Origin: Candidatus Sumerlaeota bacterium
GTDB lineage: Bacteria; Sumerlaeota; Sumerlaeia; MWCT01; JAUWMI01
Assembly: GCA_030613245.1 (NCBI GenBank)
Contig: JAUWMI010000009.1
Coordinates: 1 to 64,000, forward strand
Direction: 5' to 3'
Length of the DNA: 64,000 nucleotides
Shown: one piece after another, positions 7,815 through 16,358 of the stretch
Layout of the letters: every line of letters starts with the position of its first letter
Position numbering within the stretch: position 1 is the first letter of the stretch
The notes under the pieces: generated by a model
Seen by the model: the letters and a program-made list of their open reading frames with translations, nothing else
What the model was told of the DNA's origin: nothing
Database searches by the model: none
Made by a program: the position numbers and the translations under genes

Positions 7815-8783
7815 GTGATTCAACGGCAGAACAGTATGTTGCTGATCACGACACCCCTGATCATCATCGGACTGGTCTATATCGCTGCCCACGACCCCCT
7901 GCTGGCAGTTCTCAATTCTGCCTTCACTGTTGCTCTGGTTTTCAATATGTTAATGAAAACCGCAGGCACCGCACCGATGACCATCAGCATCTGTACCGGC
8001 ATTGCCCTGGTAATTTTCAGTAAAGCCAGCTGGCTGTCGCTTCTCTTTCTTGCAGCCATCATGACGGGCATGCTCTACCCCGTGCTGATACAGCGTCGCG
8101 CGCGTGAGGATGATTACATGTACATCGGCACTGGCATCTTTCTCGCTTGCTTCGCTCTCCTGATCGGCTTGCGCTATGCCACGTACGGCCAGGGTCCACT
8201 TGCTGCTCTGCAGACGCTTATGGCTGAGATACTCAGCAATATCGAAGAGGTACTCAAAGAGGGACTGCAGTCGGGCACATCCGAAGGTCAACAGCAACTA
8301 TTTGAGAACTGGCCCCAGTATAAGAACAGTCTACCATATTACCTGGTGGGAAGCGCACTGTCGCTCTGGATGCTTGTGACTTACGGCGTCACAAGAATGA
8401 TCCGCAGGCGCTTGAAAGGTGCTAACTCGCCAGTCCCACCCTTCCCTTTCTTTCGCATCAAAGAACAGTATCTTTTTGTCTTGATTTTTGGAATTGTTAT
8501 GGAGATACTTGCACGTCTACAGAATCAGGAAGCGCTATTTTACATCTCGCGAGCTATCTTTCTCTTTGCTGGAATAACGTACTTTCTCGTCGGGCTATCC
8601 CTGATTGCCTATTTGTTTCTTGTCAAGCACACGCAGACGAAGTCGCCGCTCTCTTTTGTCATGAAAGTCGTCTTCCTGTTCGTAATTGTATTTCAGCCTT
8701 ACATTTGTGCCATCTTGGGCTTGCTAGATGTGTGGTTCGATTTTCGCAAGCTCACCAAACCAGCGAGGAAGAGTGTAGCATGA
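7815..8783 (+). CDS. DUF2232 family membrane protein (YybS-like)
   Basis: A polytopic inner-membrane protein with about eight hydrophobic segments (first at MLLITTPLIIIGLVYIAA, last at VMKVVFLFVIVFQPYICAI). Its place just before rplI matches the DUF2232/YybS family of Firmicutes and other bacteria, whose function is unknown. A GTG at 7785 is also in frame, but the GTG at 7815 has AAGGA about 10 bases upstream and is preferred. The stop overlaps the rplI start (ATGA, 8780-8783). Confidence 0.75.
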   Translation: MIQRQNSMLLITTPLIIIGLVYIAAHDPLLAVLNSAFTVALVFNMLMKTAGTAPMTISICTGIALVIFSKASWLSLLFLAAIMTGMLYPVLIQRRAREDDYMYIGTGIFLACFALLIGLRYATYGQGPLAALQTLMAEILSNIEEVLKEGLQSGTSEGQQQLFENWPQYKNSLPYYLVGSALSLWMLVTYGVTRMIRRRLKGANSPVPPFPFFRIKEQYLFVLIFGIVMEILARLQNQEALFYISRAIFLFAGITYFLVGLSLIAYLFLVKHTQTKSPLSFVMKVVFLFVIVFQPYICAILGLLDVWFDFRKLTKPARKSVA

Positions 8784-9223
8784 AAGTTCTTCTCTTTAAA
8801 TCCCTTAATCGCCTGGGCAATCGCGGTCAAATCGTAGACGTTACGCCCGGATATTTTCGCAATTATCTCGCCCCACGGGGCATCGCCGCAGAAGCGAATC
8901 CCGCTAACCTCAAGCGGCTCGAACGGGAGAAAAAGCAAGCCGAAAAAGTCGCTCTGCATGATCTCTCTGATGCCAAAACACTGGCTGAACGCCTTGAAGA
9001 CATACCGCTAAAGGTCTCCCTTAAGGCAGGTGAGAATGATCGCCTTTTTGGATCCGTGACGGCAGCCGATATTGCGGAACAGTTGAAGACCGCCGGTTAC
9101 GATATTGATAAGAAAAAGATCTCTATCAGCGAGTCAATCAAGAAACTTGGCATGTACACCGTTCATGTGAAACTGCATACTGATGTTACTGCAAAAGTCA
9201 AACTCCTGGTTGACAAAGCGTAG
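8780..9223 (+). CDS. rplI: 50S ribosomal protein bL9
   Basis: 147 residues of standard bL9: N-terminal domain MKVLLFKSLNRLGNRGQIVD with the signature GYFRNYLAPRGIA, a central long helix, and the C-terminal domain (GENDRLFGSVTAADIAEQL). The true start is the ATG at 8780, overlapping the upstream stop; earlier in-frame codons lie inside the DUF2232 gene. Confidence 0.96.
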   Translation: MKVLLFKSLNRLGNRGQIVDVTPGYFRNYLAPRGIAAEANPANLKRLEREKKQAEKVALHDLSDAKTLAERLEDIPLKVSLKAGENDRLFGSVTAADIAEQLKTAGYDIDKKKISISESIKKLGMYTVHVKLHTDVTAKVKLLVDKA

Positions 9224-9231
9224 TTTGATTG

Positions 9232-9280
9232 GATCTCAGACGGACGTCCGTTTGTCGGTTAGCCGGAAAGGATTGAGATC
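9232..9280 (+). promoter_or_regulatory. Multi-branch RNA structure candidate upstream of dnaB
   Basis: GATCTCA (9232-9238) is complementary to TGAGATC (9274-9280). Between them are a hairpin in GACGGACGTCCGTTTGTC (9239-9256) and a small one, CGG-TTAG-CCG (9256-9265). The closing strand ends 4 bases before the dnaB ATG and the structure contains its likely Shine-Dalgarno (AAAGGA), so folding could limit dnaB translation. Confidence 0.3.
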
Positions 9281-9283
9281 ACC

Positions 9284-10663
9284 ATGAGTCTTCCCGGAAA
9301 AATTTCGGATGTGAAAGCGCCCCCGCACAACCTTGATGCCGAGCGCGCCGTGCTTGGCACTATGCTCCTTGATAACAACACGATCAGCCTCGTGGTTGAG
9401 CTGCTGCAAAAGGAGACTTTCTATAGCTCTGCCCACCAGATTATCTTCGAGGCCATCATGAGCCTGTTTGACAACGGCGTAGCTGTTGATCTCACTACCC
9501 TGTGCGACGAGCTGAAGCGCCGCAATGTGCTCGATGCTGTGGGCGGGCCCGGCTATCTCGCTTCACTCGAGCAATTTGTGCTTTCCACCGCCAACATCAA
9601 TCATCACGCCAAAATCGTCTATAATAAGGCCAAGCTCCGCAAACTCATTCGGGCCTCTGGCACCATCCTCGAGCAAGCTTACAACGAAGCCTATGAAGTT
9701 GAAGAAATGCTCGACCGGTCAGAGAAATTGATCTTCGACATCTCTCAGGAGCGGGCCACCAGGGATTTCGCTCACATCAGCGATCTGACCGCTGAGGCCA
9801 TAGAAGAGATCAACCTCCGCTATCACAGCAAAATGGAGGTAACAGGGCTGGCCACCGGATTTATCGAGCTGGACCAGATGACTTGCGGGCTACAAACATC
9901 CGAACTGATCATCATCGCTGGCCGGCCATCCATCGGAAAAACGGCATTCAGCCTGAACATCGCCACCCACGTGGGCCTGCGGCTGAATCGCCCGATAGGC
10001 ATCTTTAGTCTCGAAATGGCCGCCACGCAAGTTAACACCCGGCTCTTGTGCTCACTTGCCCACGTTTCCTCCGGCCGCGTGCGCACCGGCTACGTCTCCG
10101 GCCCGGAACTCAAACGCCTGACCGACAAGGCCAGTCTCCTCAGCGCCGCTCCCATCTATATTGACGATACGCCGGGAATGTCAATTCTCGAACTCCGGGC
10201 CAAGGCTCGCCGACTTAAGGCAATTGAAAAAGAGCTCGCCTTGATCATCGTTGACTATCTGCAGCTGATGCGGGGCAGTGGCCGTACGGAAAATCGCCAG
10301 CAGGAAGTGGCAGACATCTCCCGCTCCCTTAAAAGCCTTGCCCGCGAACTCGAAATCCCTATCATTGCCCTCTCACAGCTCAGCCGGCTTATTGAACATC
10401 GCAAAGGACACGAGAAGCGCCCCTTGCTCTCCGACCTGCGCGAGTCAGGCGCCATTGAGCAGGATGCTGACGTCGTCCTATTTGTACATCGCGAGCGCGA
10501 GATCGAGGAAACCGAGGAACCTAAGGACGAATCTGTACCAAAAAAATTGGGGCAGATTTCCGAAATCATCATCGGCAAGCAGCGCAATGGTCCACTCGGC
10601 ATCGTCAAGCTCATCTTCTTCCCCGATATCACTATGTTCGCAACCCCGCCGAAGAATCTCTAG
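9284..10663 (+). CDS. dnaB: Replicative DNA helicase
   Basis: 459 residues, normal for DnaB, the hexameric 5'-3' helicase of the replisome. The N-terminal domain starts PPHNLDAERAVLGTMLLD. The RecA-like domain has Walker A GRPSIGKT (213-220), Walker B LIIVDYLQLM, and the SQLSRLIEHR and SDLRESGAIEQDADVVLFVHR motifs. No intein is present. It ends the ribosomal protein cluster. Confidence 0.97.
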   Translation: MSLPGKISDVKAPPHNLDAERAVLGTMLLDNNTISLVVELLQKETFYSSAHQIIFEAIMSLFDNGVAVDLTTLCDELKRRNVLDAVGGPGYLASLEQFVLSTANINHHAKIVYNKAKLRKLIRASGTILEQAYNEAYEVEEMLDRSEKLIFDISQERATRDFAHISDLTAEAIEEINLRYHSKMEVTGLATGFIELDQMTCGLQTSELIIIAGRPSIGKTAFSLNIATHVGLRLNRPIGIFSLEMAATQVNTRLLCSLAHVSSGRVRTGYVSGPELKRLTDKASLLSAAPIYIDDTPGMSILELRAKARRLKAIEKELALIIVDYLQLMRGSGRTENRQQEVADISRSLKSLARELEIPIIALSQLSRLIEHRKGHEKRPLLSDLRESGAIEQDADVVLFVHREREIEETEEPKDESVPKKLGQISEIIIGKQRNGPLGIVKLIFFPDITMFATPPKNL

Positions 10664-10879
10664 CACGTCCTTCCACCCAAATCCAGACAGGTTCCTCCCG
10701 CAGCTTTAGTCCTCTGACTGTCAGTTCCCACACTACTGCACCTCACCGGTCCATCCGCTCCAGATATATCATAATTTCGAGCATCTCAAGTCACTCCAGG
10801 ATTTTACATGTCACTATCTCTTGACACCCGAAGGAATTCTTTCTACCTCTTAAGAGTGAAAAGTGAGGGACATGCCATA

Positions 10880-11839
10880 ATGTTTGAATATCAAAGAGGA
10901 ATTCATATTCGCGACACTGAGCTCTGGCTCGACTCGCCCCGCCGTCGCGAACTCTGTTTCGTTTCGCACGCTCACCTGGATCACGTGCGCCGTCACAAAA
11001 CTATCATCGCCTCCCGCGCCACCTCTCTCCTCTCCCAGCACCGCATAGGAAAATGCAAAGTCATCGAACTTGACTACAATCGCTGGATGTCTCTCGACGC
11101 CATGCGCTTGAAACTCCTGCCCGCTGGCCACATCCTTGGCTCCGCACAAATACTCATTGAGAAGAAAGGTCAGCGTTTGCTCTACTCAGGAGACTTCCGC
11201 CTGCGCCCTGCATTGACCGCCGAGCCCTTCCAGACTGAACAGGCTGACATCCTGATTATGGAGTCAACCTATGGTCGGCCTCACTATCGCTTCCCTTCCC
11301 GTCAGGTCGTAGTCAATCAGCTGCTCCAGGCGATCTCCTCGGCATTGTCCAATAATCTGCAGCCCGTGATTCTTGCCTACACGCTTGGCAAGAGTCAGGA
11401 GATGATTCGCATCCTCACCCAGGAAAAATTCCGCGTTGCAGTCACACGCGACATATATCCCCTCTGCCAGATTTACGGACAGCTGGGCGTGAAACTCGGT
11501 CGCTACGTGCCCTTTGACGGCCACCTGCCGTCAGACACCGTCCTGGTAGCATCTCCGTACCAGCGAAAAACCCGCTCGTTGCGCTCTATTCCGCGCAAAC
11601 GACTCTTCTTCGTCTCGGGGTGGGCTATTGACTCGCGAGCCCAATACCAATTCGGCGCCGATGAAGTCTTTCCCATTAGCGACCATGCCGACCACGACGA
11701 ACTCTTTGAATATATTGAGCAGGTGAAGCCGCAAATGGTCTATCTCACACATGGTTTCCCGGAATTTATCCACTCTCTCCGGGAAAAAGGCATCGAAGCA
11801 CATCCCCTCGTGCCACCAACGCAAAAAGAAAATTCATAA
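10880..11839 (+). CDS. Metallo-beta-lactamase/beta-CASP exonuclease-like protein
   Basis: About 319 residues. Metal-binding motifs of the MBL fold are seen: SHAHLDH (HxHxDH), the GH of LPAGHILGS, and D in YSGDFR. The beta-CASP signatures SDHADHDEL and YLTHG follow. This is the SNM1/YSH1-type layout shared with ligase-associated DNA exonucleases and RNA nucleases. An in-frame ATG at 10808 would add 24 residues with no family match, and family members usually begin near MFEYQRGIHI, so 10880 is chosen. No DNA ligase gene is adjacent. Whether it acts on DNA or RNA is open. Confidence 0.75.
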   Translation: MFEYQRGIHIRDTELWLDSPRRRELCFVSHAHLDHVRRHKTIIASRATSLLSQHRIGKCKVIELDYNRWMSLDAMRLKLLPAGHILGSAQILIEKKGQRLLYSGDFRLRPALTAEPFQTEQADILIMESTYGRPHYRFPSRQVVVNQLLQAISSALSNNLQPVILAYTLGKSQEMIRILTQEKFRVAVTRDIYPLCQIYGQLGVKLGRYVPFDGHLPSDTVLVASPYQRKTRSLRSIPRKRLFFVSGWAIDSRAQYQFGADEVFPISDHADHDELFEYIEQVKPQMVYLTHGFPEFIHSLREKGIEAHPLVPPTQKENS

Positions 11840-12036
11840 GGTAAGAATGTTCGGTCTCCTGCCTGCTTATTTATTTCGCCACATCACTCCCTGCCCATTC
11901 ACTAACCATTTGCGAATATAGTATAGTAATACAGGCCAACCTCACGCTCTTTTGCATTGACTTTTGCCCGGACGTCTTCTAGAAGGTAACGATTTTAAAC
12001 AACGGAAAGGTAGATTTTTTTAAAATTTTCTGACTG

Positions 12037-12645
12037 ATGGCGATTGTCAACTACAAACGGCGAGAGATTAACTGTAAAATCGTCTACGTCGGACCCAGCG
12101 TGGGTGGAAAAACTACCAATATTCAATGCATCCACGGCAGGCTCCCCTCTGATCACCGCAGTTCGCTTCAGTGCATAAACACTGAGGGCGATCGCACGCT
12201 TTTCTTCGACTACTTCTCCCTTGACTTGCAAACGGTGCAAGGTATGGCGACCAAATTTCTTGTCTACGCTGTACCCGGACAACCGCTCTATCGCTCAACT
12301 CGAAAAATGGTACTTAATGGTGTTGATGGGATCGTTTTCGTCGCCGACTCCAATGCAAATCGTCTGTCAGACAACCTCGAGGCGCTCCTCGAAATCAAAG
12401 CTATGCTAGAAGAATATGGCTACGACTATTCCAGCATCCCTCTTGTGCTTCAATACAACAAGCGCGATCTGGAGAACACCACACCTGTTGAAGAATTCGA
12501 AACGATGCTTAATGATCGCAACTGTCCCTATTTTGAGTCTGTTGCAATCGAGAACAAAGGCGTAATTGCTACTTTTAAGGCCATATGCACCAAAGTCATT
12601 GAACACTTGAACGAGAGCCTTGGCGTTTATTCGAAACCAAAATAG
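12037..12645 (+). CDS. mglA: MglA-like small Ras-family GTPase
   Basis: 202 residues. G1 is GPSVGGKTTN (19-28), the G3 region has the MglA-type VPGQP (79-83) in place of DxxGQ, and G4 is NKRD (141-144). MglA is the polarity switch of gliding motility and type IV pili in Myxococcus; relatives occur in many phyla. A roadblock gene follows 75 bases later, the usual GAP partner. A PilB-type ATPase is encoded 15 kb away, so a link with a pilus machine is plausible but inferred. Confidence 0.85.
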   Translation: MAIVNYKRREINCKIVYVGPSVGGKTTNIQCIHGRLPSDHRSSLQCINTEGDRTLFFDYFSLDLQTVQGMATKFLVYAVPGQPLYRSTRKMVLNGVDGIVFVADSNANRLSDNLEALLEIKAMLEEYGYDYSSIPLVLQYNKRDLENTTPVEEFETMLNDRNCPYFESVAIENKGVIATFKAICTKVIEHLNESLGVYSKPK

Positions 12646-12720
12646 CTAGGTGGCCAGCTCTGACCCGGACGCATCGAAACGGGTTTAAAACCAAATCCTC
12701 GGAGGGCATAAGTCAGGACA

Positions 12721-13203
12721 ATGATCTCGGACTTCTATAGCCTGTCAGAAGAAGCCATTAATACGATCATTCAGGAGATGCAAAAGCTCCTTGAGAACAC
12801 GAACGCCCGGTGTGCCCTGCTGGTTGACAAAAGCGGCTATATCATTGCCTCCGAAGGAAGCTTCTCGTATCTCCCGGCTGAAGATATAGGCGCGATTGCC
12901 GCGGGCTCTGTGGCTGCACTTGGCACCCTGGTCAATATCGCGAGTTCCAACGAAATGACTATCGATTTCCACAGTAGAGGAATTGATACCATCTATTTTG
13001 CTCTGCTTAATACTCGCATCTTTCTTAACATCCTTTACGACTCCTCCATCACCAAAAAGAAAATTCGAGACGCCTCAAAGGCCTTTGTTAAAACCGTCCA
13101 ACCTCTCCTCGATAAAGATGCCACTCAGCCCGTCAAATTACAATCCGTAGAATTTATTGAAGAGAAGCTGTCCGAACTTTTCAAAGAAGATGATGACAAA
13201 TAA
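12721..13203 (+). CDS. Roadblock/LC7 domain protein (MglB-like)
   Basis: 160 residues with the roadblock fold: ARCALLVDKSGYIIASEG, then the AAGSVAALGTLVNI helix and a YFALLNTRIFLNILYD beta pair. MglB homodimers act as GTPase-activating proteins for MglA. It is directly downstream of the mglA-like gene and probably cotranscribed. The C-terminal 30 residues are charged and extend beyond the domain. Confidence 0.85.
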   Translation: MISDFYSLSEEAINTIIQEMQKLLENTNARCALLVDKSGYIIASEGSFSYLPAEDIGAIAAGSVAALGTLVNIASSNEMTIDFHSRGIDTIYFALLNTRIFLNILYDSSITKKKIRDASKAFVKTVQPLLDKDATQPVKLQSVEFIEEKLSELFKEDDDK

Positions 13204-13286
13204 ATCTCGCCCTTCCTGAACCAGGCCTCTGATGTGCTCACCGTGAGGAAAGTAAACAGTAGAGAGGCCAGAATAAGAGTGAACTC

Positions 13287-14570
13287 ATGCGCATACCCTA
13301 TATCCTCATCATTCCCCTCTTACTTTCGTTTATCTCCTGTGAACACTTCTCCGCCCAACGACCCCAGCCACGCCAGCCTGCAGGGAAAAAGATTTACCTC
13401 TGGTTCGATGCCACAGCCAATCTCCAGCGCCTGAGTTCGCGCCATGGCGTTGCGCGCATTCTGGATCAGTGCGTGGACGCCGGTGTGGATTGCGTGATCG
13501 TGGATGTGAAGCCAATCTCCGGTCATGTACTTTACCAGAGCAAGATCGCACCCCGCCTCACAGAGTGGAAAGGCTTCGTGTATCCGCAGGACTACGACCT
13601 GCTGGCCACCGTGGTGGATGAAGGCCATCAGCGGAATCTTGAGGTATTCGCCGCCATGAACGTCTTTGCCGAAGGCCACACGCATTTCAAGATCGGCGCA
13701 GTATACACAGATCGGCCGCACTGGCAGAGCTATGACTACGTGATCCCAGAGGGCGAGACTCAGGCACGCATTGCGCCAACTACTGAAGTGACGAAAAATC
13801 CCGCAGCCTTCGTTACCCCCCTCCTGCCCGACGTGTGTAACTATGAGCTGAGCATCCTGCGCGAGATTGTGACCAGCTACGCCATTGATGGCGTCTGCCT
13901 TGATCGCGTCCGATTTGCCAGTCTGGCCGCTGATTTCAGTCCCGCCGCGCGCGCTGCATTCGAACAGTTCATCGGTCATCCTGTTGAACGCTTCCCCGAT
14001 GACATTTACCGCCTGACACAAAACCCTGAAGGGATAAAGCGCGAACCCGGACCGCTCTATGCCAAATGGCTCTTCTGGCGCGCAAGTGTCATCAAGGAGT
14101 TCTTCCTCCAGGCCCGTCTCGTCGTCAAGAACGCAAAACCCAGTGTGACCTTCGCCGATTACGTTGGCTCCTGGTACCCAAACTACTATGAAGAAGGGGT
14201 GAACTGGGCAAGCCCCAACTTCTATCCTGAAAAGACGTATGCATGGGCACCGCCTGATTACAACCAAACCGCCTATGCTGACCTTCTTGATCTCCTCTTC
14301 AGCGGTCTCTATTATTATGACGTCGAGGAGCAGGCCCCGCTAAAAAAGGGACTCCCCGCATGGCAGAGCGTTATTGGCGGAGCGCGGCTGACAAACCATG
14401 TCGTCCAATCTATTGTCCCTGTTATTGGGGGGCTCTACATTTTTCAGTACCAGAATCATCCCGATCAATTTCAAAAAGCCATGCGCGCCGCATATGAGCA
14501 TACTCAGGGACTCATGCTCTTTGACCTGGTTTACCTAGAGGAGTACGAATGGTGGGATCTTGTGAAGTAG
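13287..14570 (+). CDS. Lipoprotein with family-10-like glycoside hydrolase (GHL10/DUF187-type) barrel
   Basis: 427 residues. The N-terminus is a signal peptide with a plausible lipobox ending FISC (Cys18), so export and lipid anchoring are expected. The body looks like a TIM-barrel glycoside-hydrolase relative: YLWFDATAN, DAGVDCVIVDVKPISGHVLY, and AIDGVCLDRVRFAS, resembling uncharacterised GHL10 proteins; DR and WASPNFYPE segments are candidate active-site strands. The substrate is unknown. The stop codon is part of a dispersed palindrome (14567-14614). Confidence 0.6.
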   Translation: MRIPYILIIPLLLSFISCEHFSAQRPQPRQPAGKKIYLWFDATANLQRLSSRHGVARILDQCVDAGVDCVIVDVKPISGHVLYQSKIAPRLTEWKGFVYPQDYDLLATVVDEGHQRNLEVFAAMNVFAEGHTHFKIGAVYTDRPHWQSYDYVIPEGETQARIAPTTEVTKNPAAFVTPLLPDVCNYELSILREIVTSYAIDGVCLDRVRFASLAADFSPAARAAFEQFIGHPVERFPDDIYRLTQNPEGIKREPGPLYAKWLFWRASVIKEFFLQARLVVKNAKPSVTFADYVGSWYPNYYEEGVNWASPNFYPEKTYAWAPPDYNQTAYADLLDLLFSGLYYYDVEEQAPLKKGLPAWQSVIGGARLTNHVVQSIVPVIGGLYIFQYQNHPDQFQKAMRAAYEHTQGLMLFDLVYLEEYEWWDLVK

Positions 14571-14614
14571 GGGGCGGTTCGCGACTTGTGCGCCTCAGGC
14601 GTAACCGCCCCTAC
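14567..14614 (+). repeat. Long GTAGGGGC-family palindrome overlapping a stop codon
   Basis: A 48-base palindromic unit nearly identical (one extra G) to the unit at 20410-20456. Its second to fourth bases are the TAG that ends the preceding lipoprotein gene. Confidence 0.85.
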
Positions 14615-14615
14615 A

Positions 14616-15152
14616 TTATGGTTTATTTTGTCTAACCGGATTTTCCTCATCCTCATCCCATTTAAACGGATTATTCACAATATATTCACGAATACTGTTC
14701 AATTTCATTTCATTACGAATGATGTGTTCATAATAATTGCGCTGCCATACGGGTGCGGCCACGCTCTTGCGCATATCATTAATACGTTTTGCAGAAACGG
14801 TTTTAAATGCTCCAATTAAGCGGCCCAATGGCTTTCGTTTATCCCCTTTCGTAGGGGCGGTTCGCGCACCGCCCTTACATTGACCGGTAATTACGATAAT
14901 CCCATGTAAATGATTTGGCATTAGGATCCATTCGTCCAAATAGATATAATCGTATTGTTGGCCCAACCACCTCCAATAATCGGCAACAACCTTTCCAATC
15001 TCACTAAGCTGCACTTTGGCATCCAAAATATTCCCAAGCAAACATTCTTTGTTAAATGTACAAATAGTTACAAAATACGCCCCTCCCTGCGAATAATCAT
15101 AATTCTTCAACCTTATGGACCGCCTATGATGTTTTCCTTTATCGAACTTCAT
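14616..15152 (-). CDS. REP-associated tyrosine transposase (RAYT, IS200-like Y1/HUH)
   Basis: 178 residues. The HUH nuclease motif is MPNHLHG (His81 and His83). The candidate catalytic tyrosine is in QRNYYEHIIRN (Tyr140/141), followed by the RAYT-typical REYIVNNP. RAYTs are single-copy domesticated relatives of IS200 transposases thought to move REP palindromes. A GTAGGGGC palindrome starts 1 base beyond the stop codon, and another lies in frame within the gene (14851-14878), encoding about residues 92-102 (CKGGARTAPT). No transposon ends like IS200 are visible around it. Confidence 0.88.
   Translation of the reverse strand: MKFDKGKHHRRSIRLKNYDYSQGGAYFVTICTFNKECLLGNILDAKVQLSEIGKVVADYWRWLGQQYDYIYLDEWILMPNHLHGIIVITGQCKGGARTAPTKGDKRKPLGRLIGAFKTVSAKRINDMRKSVAAPVWQRNYYEHIIRNEMKLNSIREYIVNNPFKWDEDEENPVRQNKP
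14851..14878 (+). repeat. GTAGGGGC-family palindrome inside the RAYT gene
   Basis: Outer arms GTAGGGGCGG and CCGCCCTTAC with central TTCGCGCA. Read on the minus strand it is in frame and replaces part of the loop between the HUH motif and the tyrosine helix. Confidence 0.85.
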
Positions 15153-15191
15153 ACCAACGAAATCTCATTTGCTCGTATTACGCGAAGCGGT

Positions 15192-16358
15192 TCACGCATC
15201 GTCCCTTCTTTTCTTTTTGAATTTAATACTAGCATACAATTTATCCATATCCGCAATAAGGCGTTCGCTTGAGAAAGATTTCTTCACGCGGGAGCGACCG
15301 GCATCGCCCATACGCTGCCGCAAATCCGCATCTCCCAGCAGCCGCATAATTGCCTCTGCCAGGCCTATCGGGTCGCGCGGCTTCACCAATATTCCGGTTT
15401 CTCCGTCTACGATTGCCTCGCCATTTCCTCCAACATCGGTCGCAACGACCGGTTTTCCAGCAGCCATTGCTTCCAGAATTACGTTCGAAAATCCTTCCTC
15501 GTAAGATGCCAGTACCTGAATGTCAAAGACCCGCAGCAATGCTGGAATGTCCTGGCGACTGCCTGGAAACAGTACCTCTTTCTCCACGCCGCACTCCGCC
15601 ACCTGTGCCTTCAGCGCTTCCAGCATCCCCCCATCGCGCCCCACAAAAACAAACCGCACTCCTGGAAACCGCTCCTTGACGCGTCGTGCAGCTTCGATAA
15701 TCTCCTTATGGCCTTTGTAATGAATTAAATTCGCCACAACGCCTACAATCAGAGCATCCGGCGCCAGGCCTAGTTCGCGCCGTGTCTGCGCCGCATCCCC
15801 TTCTATCGCGAATTGAGCAACATCAACGCCATTGCAAATGAGCTTGATCTTCCGCGGGTCAATCCGCTCTCGCGCCAGCACGTCTCTCTTCACTGCCTCT
15901 GCATTAACCAGCACGACGTCGGTCCAACGATTCACCAGATTCTCCATCCACTGTTTCCATGGCTTTGCGTCTTTAAAATACCCCAGGCTCCGCCGGCTGG
16001 CAATAGTCACCGGAACCCCGGCCAGCCGCGCACAGACCACACCAAAGAGGTATGCAGTGAAAAGATAGGCGTGCACAATGTCCGGCTTCAATGTCCGGAA
16101 ATACCGAATAAGCCGCCACGTGTTTCGGAGAAGCAGAACGTAGGAAAGCGGATGGAATTTGCCATACACCAGATACAGGTTAAACACCTGCACCGGTACC
16201 TCCAGGGCTTCTACTTCCGCTGCCAGGGGGCCACGCTCAGTCATGCAGCAGATACTGAGGCGGTAGCGCGTTTTATCGAGTCCCTTGACAAGCTCGACTA
16301 TCTGGCGCTCCGACCCGCCAATGCGCAAACTACCGATAACATACGCAATTGTGATCAC
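15192..16358 (-). CDS. Glycosyltransferase family 4 (GT-B fold)
   Basis: 388 residues. The N-terminal domain opens YVIGSLRIGGSERQIVEL, typical of GT4 enzymes. The C-terminal nucleotide-sugar-binding domain has the EX7E motif in EEGFSNVILEAMAAGKPVVA, followed by TDVGGNGEAI. It probably adds a sugar to a lipid-linked surface glycan in the cytoplasm. The start is a GTG that overlaps the stop of the flippase gene by 3-4 bases (GTGA), so the two are translationally coupled. Order on this strand is acyl ligase, flippase, glycosyltransferase. Confidence 0.9.
   Translation of the reverse strand: MITIAYVIGSLRIGGSERQIVELVKGLDKTRYRLSICCMTERGPLAAEVEALEVPVQVFNLYLVYGKFHPLSYVLLLRNTWRLIRYFRTLKPDIVHAYLFTAYLFGVVCARLAGVPVTIASRRSLGYFKDAKPWKQWMENLVNRWTDVVLVNAEAVKRDVLARERIDPRKIKLICNGVDVAQFAIEGDAAQTRRELGLAPDALIVGVVANLIHYKGHKEIIEAARRVKERFPGVRFVFVGRDGGMLEALKAQVAECGVEKEVLFPGSRQDIPALLRVFDIQVLASYEEGFSNVILEAMAAGKPVVATDVGGNGEAIVDGETGILVKPRDPIGLAEAIMRLLGDADLRQRMGDAGRSRVKKSFSSERLIADMDKLYASIKFKKKRRDDA

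Noticed and set aside
11957-11986. Sigma70 promoter upstream of mglA (TTGACT)
   Set aside because: A -35-like TTGACT is present, but no acceptable -10 lies 16-18 bases downstream.
13320-14267. 315-codon minus-strand frame opposite the lipoprotein gene
   Set aside because: It is an antisense shadow of a GC-rich coding sequence; the plus strand has a signal peptide and barrel motifs.
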